A DNA stretch of 64,000 bases. It comes from Paraburkholderia dioscoreae (GTDB taxonomy: Bacteria; Pseudomonadota; Gammaproteobacteria; Burkholderiales; Burkholderiaceae). The translations under genes were made by a program, and so were the position numbers. The notes under the pieces are model-generated. The model made no database searches. It was not told where the DNA came from and worked only from the letters and a program-made list of their open reading frames with translations. Below, one piece after another: positions 16,003 through 25,286 of this stretch. The DNA lies in the NCBI RefSeq assembly GCF_902459535.1, contig NZ_LR699554.1, forward strand, positions 2,790,001 through 2,854,000, given 5' to 3'. The stretch's first letter is position 1. The number at the start of each line of letters is the position of its first letter.

Positions 16003-17331
16003 ATGACTTCGCGCCCCGTCATCGACGATCTGTCGTCTTTCTGGATGCCCTTTACCGCCAACCGCCAGTTCAAGGCCGCGCCGCGCCTGCTGGAATCGGC
16101 CAAGGGCATGTACTACCGCACCACGGACGGGCGTGAAGTGCTCGACGGTTGCGCGGGTCTGTGGTGCGTGAACGCCGGCCACGGCCGCGAGGAAATCATC
16201 GCCGCAATTACCCAGCAGCTCTCCACGCTCGACTTCGCGCCGACCTTCCAGATGGGCCACCCGCTCGCCTTCGAAGCCGCCACGAAAGTCGCCGAACTGA
16301 TGCCGGAAGGCCTCGACCGCATCTTCTTCACGAACTCGGGTTCGGAATCGGTCGACACCGCCCTGAAAATCGCCCTGGCATATCACCGTTCGCGCGGCGA
16401 AGGCCAGCGTACCCGCCTGATCGGCCGCGAGCGCGGCTATCACGGCGTGGGCTTCGGCGGCATCTCGGTCGGCGGCATCGCCACCAACCGCAAGACCTTC
16501 TCGGGCGCGCTGCTGCCGGCGGTCGATCATCTGCCGCACACGCATAACCTCGAACAGAATGCGTTTTCGAAAGGCCAGCCGGCTTGGGGTGCGCATCTGG
16601 CCGAGGAGCTCGAGCGTATTGTCACGCTGCACGATGCATCGACCATCGCCGCGGTGATCGTCGAACCCGTGGCCGGCTCGACGGGCGTGCTCATTCCCCC
16701 GCAAGGCTATCTGCAAAAGCTGCGCGAGATTTGCACGAAGCACGGCATCCTGCTGATTTTCGACGAAGTGATTACCGGTTTCGGCCGCGTCGGCGGGGCC
16801 ACGGCGAGCGAATACTTCGGCGTGACGCCGGATCTGATCACGATGGCGAAGGCCATCAACAATGCCGCGATCCCGATGGGCGCGGTGGCCGCAAGCCGCA
16901 CGATCCACGACACGATCGTGAACAGCGGCGCACAAGGCGCAATCGAACTGTTCCACGGCTACACGTATTCGGCTCACCCGGCTGCAACGGCAGCCGCGAT
17001 TGCCACCCTCGACCTGTATCGCCGCGAGGGTCTGTTCGAACGCGCCGCGACGCTCGCACCGACGTTCGAAGCCGCGGCTCACTCGCTGCGCGGCGCGAAG
17101 CACGTGAAGGACGTGCGCAACATCGGCCTGATCGCCGGCGTGGAACTCGAATCGCGCGACGGCGCGCCGGGCGCGCGCGCGTACGAAGCGTTCGTCAAAT
17201 GCTTCGAAGCGGGCGTGCTGGTGCGCTTCACGGGCGACATCCTCGCGTTCTCGCCGCCGCTCATCATCAACGAAGAGCAGATCGCGCACATCTTCAAGAC
17301 CGTGGGCGACGTGCTGGCTACGGTGCAGTAA
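16003..17331 (+). CDS. Omega-amino acid:pyruvate aminotransferase (beta-alanine transaminase)
   Basis: A 442-residue class-III PLP aminotransferase. It begins SRPVIDDLSSFWMPFTANRQFK, has NSGSESVDTALK for cofactor binding, IFDEVITGFGR in the middle and the PLP lysine in DLITMAKAINNAAIPMGAV. The FWMPFTANR start is a hallmark of omega-amino acid:pyruvate enzymes (EC 2.6.1.18), which convert beta-alanine and related amines plus pyruvate to malonate semialdehyde and alanine. GAGGAA about 15991 supports ATG 16003; an in-frame ATG at 15907 lies inside the operator repeats. Divergent from a MocR gene, its likely regulator. A strong terminator follows. Confidence 0.92.
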   Translation: MTSRPVIDDLSSFWMPFTANRQFKAAPRLLESAKGMYYRTTDGREVLDGCAGLWCVNAGHGREEIIAAITQQLSTLDFAPTFQMGHPLAFEAATKVAELMPEGLDRIFFTNSGSESVDTALKIALAYHRSRGEGQRTRLIGRERGYHGVGFGGISVGGIATNRKTFSGALLPAVDHLPHTHNLEQNAFSKGQPAWGAHLAEELERIVTLHDASTIAAVIVEPVAGSTGVLIPPQGYLQKLREICTKHGILLIFDEVITGFGRVGGATASEYFGVTPDLITMAKAINNAAIPMGAVAASRTIHDTIVNSGAQGAIELFHGYTYSAHPAATAAAIATLDLYRREGLFERAATLAPTFEAAAHSLRGAKHVKDVRNIGLIAGVELESRDGAPGARAYEAFVKCFEAGVLVRFTGDILAFSPPLIINEEQIAHIFKTVGDVLATVQ

Positions 17332-17350
17332 GCCGCAGCCGAAGCGCGAC

Positions 17351-17388
17351 AAAGAAGGCGGCGCATGTTGCATGCGCCGCCTTCTTTT
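17351..17388. terminator. Strong bidirectional terminator after aminotransferase gene
   Basis: A 17-bp perfect stem (17351-17367 with 17371-17387) has a TTG loop. The stem is A-rich at the left and TTTT follows on the right, so it can stop both the aminotransferase transcript and the convergent histone-like gene. Confidence 0.85.
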
Positions 17389-17421
17389 GCCAGATGCGCT
17401 TCTTTCAAACGCGTGCCGCGA

Positions 17422-17940
17422 TCAATGATGCGCGCGCGAAGCCCGTGTTTGAGCCGCCTTCCTGGCCGCCGCCGAACGGCCTGCAGCACCCTTCGTCGCG
17501 GCGGCCTTCCTCGCCGCTGCGGAACGGCTGGCCGCCGGACGTTTGGCCGCGGCCGTCTTCGTCTGCTTTGACAACGCCGTGCGCGATGCGCCTGCGCTTC
17601 CCTCACGCTTCAATGCATTGGTCGCGGCGCGCGAGCGTTTCGCGGTCGACTCCGTGCTCTTCTTCGTCGTGCTCTTGCGCTGACCCGCGGCGTTATCCGT
17701 GGCGGCTTTCTTGCGTGTGAATTCGCTTGCCGCGCCCTTCTTCGGCGACTTCACGGCGACGCCCGCGCGGCGTGCTTCCGAAAGGCCAATCGCAATCGCC
17801 TGCTTGGCCGACCTGACGCCGTGCTTGCCGGCACGCACCTTGTCGACCTGTTCCTTGACGAATTCGCCGGCCTGGGTGCTCGATGACTTGCCGGCGCGCT
17901 TGTCGGCGTGGGCACGCTTGAGGGTTTTCTGTTCGGGCAT
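17422..17940 (-). CDS. DUF6496-like protein with histone-H1-like Lys/Ala tail
   Basis: A very basic 172-residue protein. The N-terminal part (about 25-65) contains VRAGKHGVRSAKQAIAIGLS, matching the short DUF6496-type motif. The rest is a low-complexity tail of Lys, Ala, Ser and Arg with repeats such as RSAAARKAA, as in histone-H1-like AlgP or Hc1 proteins. It probably binds DNA or other polyanions. It starts at ATG 17940 and is monocistronic, ending at the terminator at 17351-17388. Confidence 0.78.
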   Translation of the reverse strand: MPEQKTLKRAHADKRAGKSSSTQAGEFVKEQVDKVRAGKHGVRSAKQAIAIGLSEARRAGVAVKSPKKGAASEFTRKKAATDNAAGQRKSTTKKSTESTAKRSRAATNALKREGSAGASRTALSKQTKTAAAKRPAASRSAAARKAAATKGAAGRSAAARKAAQTRASRAHH

Positions 17941-18226
17941 GACAGTTCTCCAGTTGGTTGTGGCCTATGTCATGCAGCAACGGGTGTGCCTCGGCGCGTT
18001 GCGCGGGCGAATCTTCCGGAGAACGCCATCATGCGGGGATAGTCGCGGCGTTTCGCCCAGCGCACGGAATTGCGAAATCACGCGTGAACGCCGGCAAAAG
18101 TTCGAGCAATGCGCCGAATCGCCGCGAAAGCTCAAGAAACCGACGGCCAGGACTCGCGCCGGGCATCTGGACAGCGTATGGTGCTGGTAAGGGTTGGCGC
18201 GTGGTCCGGCCCGACGGGAGACGTCC

Positions 18227-18478
18227 ATGAAGATACCTACCGTTCGCGCAGGCGCGCACATTGAAGGTGTGCACTGGATTGCCGAATACGCCGAAGACGT
18301 CCATGAAATTCGCGTCTTTCGCGAAGGCCAGGAAGTGGATGTGCACAACGCGCCCTCCACGCTGTTCGGCGACGAGGAGAACGCGGGCTCCAAAAGCACC
18401 GCGGATCATCGCGCGGTGGAGGCCGCCGTACTGGCTTATCTGAAACGATTCGTGATCGAGCACGACGCGGAGGAGTAG
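18227..18478 (+). CDS. Small acidic hypothetical protein
   Basis: An 83-residue soluble protein with many Asp and Glu residues (AEYAEDVHEIRVFREGQEVD, ending EHDAEE). CGGGAG just upstream supports ATG 18227. I do not recognise the family and there is no signal peptide. The 286-base stretch before it (17941-18226) holds no gene I can support. The next gene is convergent. Confidence 0.6.
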   Translation: MKIPTVRAGAHIEGVHWIAEYAEDVHEIRVFREGQEVDVHNAPSTLFGDEENAGSKSTADHRAVEAAVLAYLKRFVIEHDAEE

Positions 18479-18549
18479 TTCTTCTTCGCCCCAAAGGCGA
18501 TACGCCGGGCCGCTTTTCGACGGCGCAACTGTGTTCGTTTTTAAACACG

Positions 18550-18572
18550 CCTGCGGCGCCGGGCGCCGCAGG
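18550..18572 (-). terminator. Terminator of the 11-gene N-heterocycle operon
   Basis: CCTGCGGCG (18550-18558) pairs exactly with CGCCGCAGG (18564-18572). On the minus strand the stem is followed by CGTGTTTAAAAAC. It lies 11 bases beyond the last stop codon. Confidence 0.65.
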
Positions 18573-18582
18573 CGTCGAGACC

Positions 18583-19791
18583 TTACTCGGCAGGCCGCAG
18601 CTTCCTGACTTCGGCATCCGACGGCTGAACGCTCGCGCCATCGATATACCGGTACGACGTCATCACGCCCTTGCCGTCCTTCACCCCCGTCACGCCCACA
18701 TACGCGCCCATGGTCGACTGATTGTCCTGCGCCCGATAGGTGATCGGCCCGAACGGCGTCTCCACGCCGAGACCCTTGAACGCGGCGGCGAGCTTATCCG
18801 GATCGACCGAACCGGCCTTTTTGATCCCGGCGGCAATCGACATCAACGCCGAATATCCCACCACCGAGCCGAGCCGCGGATAGTCGTGATACTTGGCCTG
18901 ATAGGCATCGACAAATTTCTTGTTGGCCGGCGTATCGATCGAATACCACGGGTAGCCCGTGACGATCCAGCCGGTCGGCGCTTCAGCGCCCAACGGGTCG
19001 AGATAATCCGGCTCGCCCGTCAGCAGGGACACCACGCTGCGATCCTTGAAGAGCCCGCGCGTATTGCCCTCACGCACGAACTTGCCGAGGTCGGCGCCGA
19101 ACAGCACGTTGAAAATCGCATCCGGCTTCGCGTCGGCAATCGCCTGCGTCACCGCGCCCGCATCGACATTGCCGAGCGGCGTGGCCTGTTCAGCGACGAA
19201 CTGCACATCGGGCTGCGCCGCCGTCAGCAGTTTCTTGAAGGTCGCCACCGCCGATTGCCCGTACTCGTAGTTCGGATACACCAGCGCCCAGCGCTTCTTC
19301 TTCAGCTTGACCGCTTCCGGCACGAGCATCGCCACCTGCATATACGTGGAAGGACGCAGACGGTACGTGTATTTGTTGCCGTCGGCCCATACGATCTTGT
19401 CGGTCAACGGTTCAGCGGCGAGGAAGAAAATCTTCTTCTGCTTCGCGAAGTCGGCCAGTGCGAGGCCGGTGTTCGAGAGGAAGCCGCCGAACAGCAATTG
19501 CACCTGCTCGCGCGCAATCAGTTCCTGGGCGACGCGAATCGTGTCGCCAGGATTGCCGTTGTCATCGCGCGATACCACTTCGAGCGGTTTGCCGAGCACG
19601 CCGCCCGCGGCGTTCACCTGGTCGAGCGCGAGATTCCAGCCGTTCTTGTAAGGCCCGAGAAAGGCGGGCTGCGCCTTGTAGCTATTGATCTCGCCGATCT
19701 TGATGGTCTGCTGTGCGTTCGCGCTCAAAGCCGCGAGCGAGAGTACCGTCGGCACCATGAGGCGAGAAATCCATCCTGCGCGCGTGGTCAT
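18583..19791 (-). CDS. Branched-chain-type ABC transporter substrate-binding protein (LivK-like)
   Basis: A 402-residue periplasmic binding protein. The start MTTRAGWISRLMVPTVLSLA forms a signal peptide with cleavage probably after SANA. The mature part begins QTIKIGEINSYKAQPAFLGP, followed by LALDQVNAAGGVLGKPLEVV and YEYGQSAVATFKKLLTA as in the Peripla_BP_6 family. It would capture the operon's substrate for the LivHM-G-F transporter. ATG 19791 is preferred; the frame extends to 19920 without a better start. It is the distal gene of the operon, about 70 bases after the molybdenum hydroxylase gene. Confidence 0.88.
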   Translation of the reverse strand: MTTRAGWISRLMVPTVLSLAALSANAQQTIKIGEINSYKAQPAFLGPYKNGWNLALDQVNAAGGVLGKPLEVVSRDDNGNPGDTIRVAQELIAREQVQLLFGGFLSNTGLALADFAKQKKIFFLAAEPLTDKIVWADGNKYTYRLRPSTYMQVAMLVPEAVKLKKKRWALVYPNYEYGQSAVATFKKLLTAAQPDVQFVAEQATPLGNVDAGAVTQAIADAKPDAIFNVLFGADLGKFVREGNTRGLFKDRSVVSLLTGEPDYLDPLGAEAPTGWIVTGYPWYSIDTPANKKFVDAYQAKYHDYPRLGSVVGYSALMSIAAGIKKAGSVDPDKLAAAFKGLGVETPFGPITYRAQDNQSTMGAYVGVTGVKDGKGVMTSYRYIDGASVQPSDAEVRKLRPAE

Positions 19792-19862
19792 GCGTTTCTC
19801 CGTTAGCAAAAGAATTGCGGGAATGCGGGTTGTTGTTATCAGGCGTTCAAGCGGCTCGCGAC

Positions 19863-22800
19863 TCATTCGGCCCGCGGCGTCGCGCGAATCCGGGCGACGC
19901 TCGCCGTGACGTCCTGCCATGCCGGCTTGCCGCCGGCAAACTGTTGACGCAGGTACGACACGAGTTCGGCGACCTGGGCGTCGTTGAAACTGTCGCGGTA
20001 AGCCGGCATCGTACCGAGTTCGGGCCGGGCAGGCGAGCCGATGCCATCGAGAATCACGCGAATCAGGTTATCGGGCGTCGCACTGTGCAGATTCGTGTTG
20101 AGCGCGAGCGATGGATGCGCGCCGAACAGTTGCGGTCCGCTGCCCGTGTGATGACAGGCGGCGCACGCGCCGTCGAAGAGCCGCGCGCCGAGGCCGGCAG
20201 GCATGCCCGTGATCGCGCTGGCCTCTTCGACCTGATGCGCCATTGCTGCCGGATTCGCGTTGGGTTCGAGCGGGTTGAGCGACGCGAGATACGTGGCCAT
20301 CGCGCGAATATCGCTGTCGGGCAGCGCCGCCAGATCGCCGACCACCGGCGCCATCGGTCCCGCCGCGACGCCGTGCAGCGGCGCGTGACCGTGGCGCAGA
20401 TAGCTGAACAGTTCGTCTTCGCTCCAGGGCACGGGCGCGGTCGAAAGCGTCGACAACGCGGGCGCTTCCCAGCCTTCCGCGATCCCGCCGCCCATGAACG
20501 CCGCACCGGTTTTCTCGGCGCCGAATGCGTTGCGCGGCGTGTGGCACGCGCTGCAATGGCCGAGCCCGTTCACCAGATACGCGCCGCGATTCCATTGCGC
20601 GCTTTGCGTCGCGCTGGCGGCAAAGGTCGTGCGTCCGAGAAAGAGTCCGTTCCATGCGGCCATCAGCGGACGCACGCTGAACGGATACGCCAGCTTCGTT
20701 TCCGGCGCACGCGAGCGGACCGGCGTTTGCGCCATCAGATACGCGTAGAGCGCTTTCAGATCGTCGTCGGAGGTGTTCTGGAACGACGTGTACGGGAACG
20801 CTGGATAGAGGCGGTGTCCATCGCGGCTGATGCCTTGCCGCATCGCCCGCATGAACGCTTCGAGCGACCAGTTGCCGATGCCGGTCTGGCCGTCCGGCGT
20901 GATATTGGTGCTGTACACCGTGCCGAAAGGCGTATCGAGCGGTTTGCCGCCGGCGTTCGGCACGCCGTTGTGCGCCGTATGGCACACCGCGCAATTGCCG
21001 AGCGACGCAAGCAGTTTGCCGCGCGCAACCAGGTCAGGCGCAAACGCGCTAGCAAGCGGCGGCGTGATCGGTGCGATAGCATGCGGCGCGAGCGACAATG
21101 CGCCGAGCCAACCGACCGCGCCTGCCGCGAACGTACCTAGAAAACCCAATCGCCAGCGCTTCTTCTTACGCGCCGCCTTGTCTTCGGCTTGCGCATCGGC
21201 AAGCGCGGCGCGAATCGTTTCCGGCGTGAAAGGCGGTCTGCGAAAACGCACGCCCGTGGCGTCGAAGAGCGCATTGGCAATCGCCGCCGCGCCGGGCAGC
21301 GACGCGGATTCGCCCGCGCCCATCGGCGGCTCGCCGTGGCGCGGCATCATCACCACGTCGATCACCGGCACTTCACGAAACGTCAGGATCGGATAGGCGC
21401 CCCACTCCTGGCTCGTCACCGCGTTCTCGCCGAACGTCACGCGCTCTTTCAGCGCGCGGCTGGTCGCCTGGATCACGTTGCCGTGTATCTGATGACGCAC
21501 GCCGTCGGGATTCACCATCGTGCCGGTATCCTGGCCGACCACCACGCGCGTCACCGCGAGCTCGCCGCTCCTGCGATTGACTTCGACGTCGGCCACCCAC
21601 GCGGACCACGCCGCGCCGAAGCCAGGAAATTTGCTGTGCACGTAGCGAGCGTAAGCGATGCCCCGTCCGCGCGCGATGTCGCCCGCTTCTTCTTTTGGTT
21701 CGGTATTGCGCGGCTGCCAGCCGGCCTTCTCCGCGACGGCCTTCACCAGTTCGATCGCGCGTGGATCGCGCAGATGCTTCAAACGAAACTCGAGCGGATC
21801 GACACCCGCCTCCACCGCCAGTTCGTCGATGAACGACTCGTGCGCGAACGTGTTCGGCAACGCAGACACACCGCGCAGCCACGACGCCCGCACGATCGGC
21901 GGCGTGTCGTCGCAGACGACGCGCATGGTGCGGTAGTCGTACGGCGGCACCGCCGTACGGTCGCCCATTTCGAACACTTGCGGCTGCGCGGGGATCGTGC
22001 CGGTCAGCAGCAGCCCTAACGTAGGCGCATCGTTCGACGGATAGCGCGTCGCAAAGTCGTAAGCGGCCAGTTCGCCTTCGGCAGTCAGCGCACCGCGCAC
22101 GTCCATCAATTGCGCGGCGCCTTTCGGCTCCCACGCATGCTCGTCTTCGCGCGAAAGTTGCACGCGCACCGGACTGCCGGTGGCTCGCGAGAGCAGCGCG
22201 GCGTCGGCGGCGACGTCGTCCGCGCAATTGCGGCCGTAGCAGCCCGCCGCGTCCATCCGCACGATCTCGATGCGCGCTTCGTCCATGCTCATCAGCAACG
22301 CGAGATCGGCGCGCAGCGAATGCGGATTCTGCGTGCCCGACCAGACCTTCAACGCGCCCTCGCGATAGTCGGCCACCGCGCACGACGGTCCAATCGACGC
22401 ATGCATCTGGAACGGCCACACGTAAGTGCGTTCCAGCGTGCGGGCGGACTCCTGCGCGAGCGCCGCATCGACATCGCCCTCGATCACCAGATCGCGGCGG
22501 CTGGCGGGATTCGCGCGCAAGGCCGCTTCCACTTCCTCGCTGGTTTCGAGCGACGGCAAACCTTCAACCGCTTTCCATTGCACGCGAAGCCGCTTCACGG
22601 CCTGCTGCGCGATTTCCTCGCGCTCCGCCACGATGCCGACGAAATCGCGAATCACCACGACCTTCACGATGCCGGGCAGATCGCTGACCGAATCGTCATC
22701 CACGCGCAGCAGAGTGTTGCTCATGAAGTCGCCCTGCGCGACGCCGGCGTACGGCGGCCGAACCACGCGGCCGTGCAACATGCCCGGCACGCGTACGTCA

Positions 22801-23471
22801 TGCACGAAACTCAATTCGCCGGTGGCCTTCGCCGGAATGTCGATGCGCGGCGCGCTTCTGCCCACTATTCTGTACGTGTCCGGCGACTTCAGCGGCGCGT
22901 CGGTGGCGAGCTGCAATTCGACACGTTTTCCGCTGATCAGATCGCCGTAGCCGATGCCCTTCGCAGCAGTGTTGCCGTCGCGTGGGAAAACGATACCGTC
23001 ACGCACGTCGAGTTGTTCGGCGCCAACGTTGAGCCGCGCCGCCGCTTCCGCCAGCAGAAATTGCCGCGCCTGCGCCGCCGCGTGCCGCAACGGCACGGCC
23101 GAAATCTGGATCGTCGCGCTAGCAATCGTCGGCCCCTGGTTCGGCGCTTCACGCGTATGACCGAGCACGATCGACACGCGCGTCAACGGCACATCCAGTT
23201 CCTCCGCGACGATCTGCGCGAGCGCCGTGCCGATACCCGTGCCGAGATCGACGTGGCCGTTGAACGCGACCACGCTGCCGTCGTCGCGCACCACGAGGAA
23301 CATATCCGCTTCGGTCGGCACGAACGACGAACGCGACCCCGGCTGACCGATCGCCGGCTTCGCCGGTGCCTGCGGCGGCCGCGCGACGATCAGCACGCTC
23401 TGCGCGTCGTAGAGTTGCTGCCGCGACGGCGGCGCGGAGCGTCGATCGACGCTGAAATCCGGCCCGGTCAT
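19863..23471 (-). CDS. Molybdenum hydroxylase large subunit fused to three cytochrome c domains (NicB-like)
   Basis: A 1202-residue fusion. Residues 1 to about 750 form a xanthine-dehydrogenase-type molybdopterin domain, with GHVDLGTGIGTALAQIVAEE and the catalytic Glu region PPMGAGESASLPG. One membrane segment follows (RLGFLGTFAAGAVGWLGAL, near 765-785). Three cytochrome c domains then carry GNCAVCH (about 827), GHCSACH (about 974) and GACAACH (about 1102). This is the architecture of nicotinate dehydrogenase NicB, which hydroxylates the pyridine ring and passes electrons to the respiratory chain through hemes. It overlaps the [2Fe-2S] gene by ATGA. Nicotinate as substrate is inferred from the reductase and enamidase in the same operon. 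Confidence 0.9.
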   Translation of the reverse strand: MTGPDFSVDRRSAPPSRQQLYDAQSVLIVARPPQAPAKPAIGQPGSRSSFVPTEADMFLVVRDDGSVVAFNGHVDLGTGIGTALAQIVAEELDVPLTRVSIVLGHTREAPNQGPTIASATIQISAVPLRHAAAQARQFLLAEAAARLNVGAEQLDVRDGIVFPRDGNTAAKGIGYGDLISGKRVELQLATDAPLKSPDTYRIVGRSAPRIDIPAKATGELSFVHDVRVPGMLHGRVVRPPYAGVAQGDFMSNTLLRVDDDSVSDLPGIVKVVVIRDFVGIVAEREEIAQQAVKRLRVQWKAVEGLPSLETSEEVEAALRANPASRRDLVIEGDVDAALAQESARTLERTYVWPFQMHASIGPSCAVADYREGALKVWSGTQNPHSLRADLALLMSMDEARIEIVRMDAAGCYGRNCADDVAADAALLSRATGSPVRVQLSREDEHAWEPKGAAQLMDVRGALTAEGELAAYDFATRYPSNDAPTLGLLLTGTIPAQPQVFEMGDRTAVPPYDYRTMRVVCDDTPPIVRASWLRGVSALPNTFAHESFIDELAVEAGVDPLEFRLKHLRDPRAIELVKAVAEKAGWQPRNTEPKEEAGDIARGRGIAYARYVHSKFPGFGAAWSAWVADVEVNRRSGELAVTRVVVGQDTGTMVNPDGVRHQIHGNVIQATSRALKERVTFGENAVTSQEWGAYPILTFREVPVIDVVMMPRHGEPPMGAGESASLPGAAAIANALFDATGVRFRRPPFTPETIRAALADAQAEDKAARKKKRWRLGFLGTFAAGAVGWLGALSLAPHAIAPITPPLASAFAPDLVARGKLLASLGNCAVCHTAHNGVPNAGGKPLDTPFGTVYSTNITPDGQTGIGNWSLEAFMRAMRQGISRDGHRLYPAFPYTSFQNTSDDDLKALYAYLMAQTPVRSRAPETKLAYPFSVRPLMAAWNGLFLGRTTFAASATQSAQWNRGAYLVNGLGHCSACHTPRNAFGAEKTGAAFMGGGIAEGWEAPALSTLSTAPVPWSEDELFSYLRHGHAPLHGVAAGPMAPVVGDLAALPDSDIRAMATYLASLNPLEPNANPAAMAHQVEEASAITGMPAGLGARLFDGACAACHHTGSGPQLFGAHPSLALNTNLHSATPDNLIRVILDGIGSPARPELGTMPAYRDSFNDAQVAELVSYLRQQFAGGKPAWQDVTASVARIRATPRAE

Positions 23472-23986
23472 GCACGCGCTCCTTCATGCACGGCTGATTG
23501 CGCCGCCGTTTGCGCGGCAAGCAATTCAGCGGCGCGCTGCACCGCGCGCACGATCTCGACATGCGTGCCGCAACGGCACAGATTGCGCGACAACTCGCGC
23601 CGGATCGTCTCGACGCCCGGATGCGGATCGCGATCGAGCAGCGCCTTGGCCGTCATGATCATGCCGTTCAGACAATAGCCGCACTGCGCAGCCTGTTCTT
23701 CGATAAACGCCTGCTGCACCGGATGCAGCGCGGCGCGCGTGCCCAGACCTTCCAGCGTGGTGATCTCGCGGCCCACCGCGACCTTCGCCGTGGTGACGCA
23801 GGCGCGCGTGGGCATGCCGTCGAGCAGGACCGTGCATGCGCCGCATTCGCCGAGACCGCAGCCGAACTTCGGACCGTTCAGCGCGAGATCGTTGCGCAGC
23901 AGGTAGAGCAGCGGCGTGTCGGCGGCGGCGCTGACGAGATGCGTCGCGCCGTTCACGTTCAGCGTAAGAGGCGCGGGGCGGCTCAT
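23468..23986 (-). CDS. [2Fe-2S] small subunit of molybdenum hydroxylase (NicA-like)
   Basis: A 172-residue iron-sulfur subunit of the xanthine oxidase family. The plant-type [2Fe-2S] cluster is bound by Cys43, Cys48, Cys51 and Cys63 (CGLGECGACTVLLDG...AC). The second cluster is bound by Cys102 and Cys105 (CGYCLNG) plus Cys137 and Cys139 (CRC). It carries electrons from the Mo centre of the large subunit to its heme domains. Its stop overlaps the large-subunit start by four bases, so the two are translationally coupled. No separate FAD subunit is present, as in NicAB-type enzymes. Confidence 0.93.
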   Translation of the reverse strand: MSRPAPLTLNVNGATHLVSAAADTPLLYLLRNDLALNGPKFGCGLGECGACTVLLDGMPTRACVTTAKVAVGREITTLEGLGTRAALHPVQQAFIEEQAAQCGYCLNGMIMTAKALLDRDPHPGVETIRRELSRNLCRCGTHVEIVRAVQRAAELLAAQTAAQSAVHEGARA

Positions 23987-24017
23987 GTCAGTGCCGGCCT
24001 GACCGTGCGATGCGTGC

Positions 24018-25217
24018 TCACAGCACCACCGGCACTTCGGTGGCCGGTGGCGTGTTGCGGCTCCTCCGGCAGCGGATCAGGCCGTCGATCATCACCATGC
24101 CCACGCCCGGAATGTCGCCGAGCTGCACGCTTTCGAGCAGCGTATCGGCCGCCGTGTGCTGCGCGCGATCCATGAACACGAGGTCCGCGGGACGCCCCAC
24201 TTCGATCAGCCCTTGCCGCAGATTGCGTTGCCGCGCGGTGTTGCCGGTTGCGAAGCAGAAGGCGATTTCTGCGGGCACGTCGGCGAGGCTCGAGATCAGC
24301 GCGATCATCCGCAAAATGCCGAGCGGCTGCACGCCGGAACCGGCGGGACTGTCCGTGCCGAGAATGATCCGGTGCGGACACTTCAATTCGATCGCATGAC
24401 GCGCCGTCAGCAATGCGATCCGTTCGTTGCCGTTATGGACGATTTCCAGCGCGCGGCTCGATTGCTCGCACAGGTCGCACACATGCCGGTAAGACAGCGA
24501 CGTATGGCCCCCGTTGATATGGCCGATCACGTCCGCGTCGGCGGCGAGCACCACGTCGCGGTCGATCAGGCCCGAGCCGGGAATCGACGGACCGCCCGTG
24601 TGAATCGTGCTCTGAATGCCGTACTTGCGCGCCCACGCGACCATCTGCGCGGCTTCCTCGCCGCCCTTCACGCTGCCGAGGCCGACTTCGCCGAGCAGTT
24701 TGACGCCTGCTTCCGAGAGCTCCTTGAAGTCCTCTTCGACCATGCCCTTCTCGATCACCGGCGCGCCCGCCATGACCTTGACGCCGCCGCCGACACCCGC
24801 GCCGCGCATGCCTTCGAACGAGCGTTGTGCGGTAATCGCGAGCGCCTTCACGCCGAGCACGTCTTTCGGACGGCCGGGCAAATGCACTTCGCCGGCGGAA
24901 ATCATCGTGGTGACGCCGCCGTTCAGATTCGATTCGATCCAGCCCATCTGATTCTGGCGCGGCGTCCAGTCGCCGAACACGGGATGCACATGCGAGTCGA
25001 TCAGGCCGGGCGCGACCGTGGTCCCTTTGCAATCCACCGTCGTACGCGCGCCTTCGAGATCGCAGTCCTTTTCCTTGCCGACCGCGACGATCACGCCGTC
25101 GTCGATCACCAGCGTGTCGGCGTCGAGAATCGGCCGGTCGATGTCGCCGGATAACAGCAGCCCGATGTTCGTTACCGCGACCTTGCCCGACAAGCCTGTC
25201 AACGTCTCTGCTGCCAT
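24018..25217 (-). CDS. Enamidase-like amidohydrolase
   Basis: A 399-residue metal-dependent amidohydrolase. HVH (His76, His78) follows GLIDS, and EVGLGSVKGGEEAAQMV, IHTGGPSIPGSG, VIGHINGGHTS and GTDSPAGSG follow. The segment GGVTTMISAGEVHLPGRPKD and the C-terminal SRNTPPA closely match, from memory, the enamidase of Eubacterium barkeri. That enzyme opens 1,4,5,6-tetrahydro-6-oxonicotinate to 2-formylglutarate and ammonia. AAAGGAGA before ATG 25217 fixes the start. In the same operon as a 6-hydroxynicotinate reductase homologue it would perform the ring-opening step. Confidence 0.85.
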   Translation of the reverse strand: MAAETLTGLSGKVAVTNIGLLLSGDIDRPILDADTLVIDDGVIVAVGKEKDCDLEGARTTVDCKGTTVAPGLIDSHVHPVFGDWTPRQNQMGWIESNLNGGVTTMISAGEVHLPGRPKDVLGVKALAITAQRSFEGMRGAGVGGGVKVMAGAPVIEKGMVEEDFKELSEAGVKLLGEVGLGSVKGGEEAAQMVAWARKYGIQSTIHTGGPSIPGSGLIDRDVVLAADADVIGHINGGHTSLSYRHVCDLCEQSSRALEIVHNGNERIALLTARHAIELKCPHRIILGTDSPAGSGVQPLGILRMIALISSLADVPAEIAFCFATGNTARQRNLRQGLIEVGRPADLVFMDRAQHTAADTLLESVQLGDIPGVGMVMIDGLIRCRRSRNTPPATEVPVVL

Positions 25218-25286
25218 CTGCTTCTCCTTTCGCAACGACTGCCCAGCGACGCAAGCGTGCAAGCTGCATTTCGCCGGCCGATGGAA

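Noticed and set aside
15916..17373. 485-residue open frame on the minus strand opposite the aminotransferase gene
   Set aside because: It mirrors the codon pattern of the plus-strand gene, is rich in Arg, His and Ala, and has no recognisable motif. Long antisense frames are common in high-GC DNA.
22110..23678. 522-residue plus-strand open frame opposite the molybdenum hydroxylase
   Set aside because: Low-complexity Arg/His/Ala composition and full overlap with a gene that has clear motifs; a shadow frame.
24018..25217. Amidohydrolase considered as dihydroorotase, hydantoinase or imidazolonepropionase
   Set aside because: GGVTTMISAGEVHLPGRPKD and SRNTPPA fit enamidase far better, and the operon has the matching reductase.
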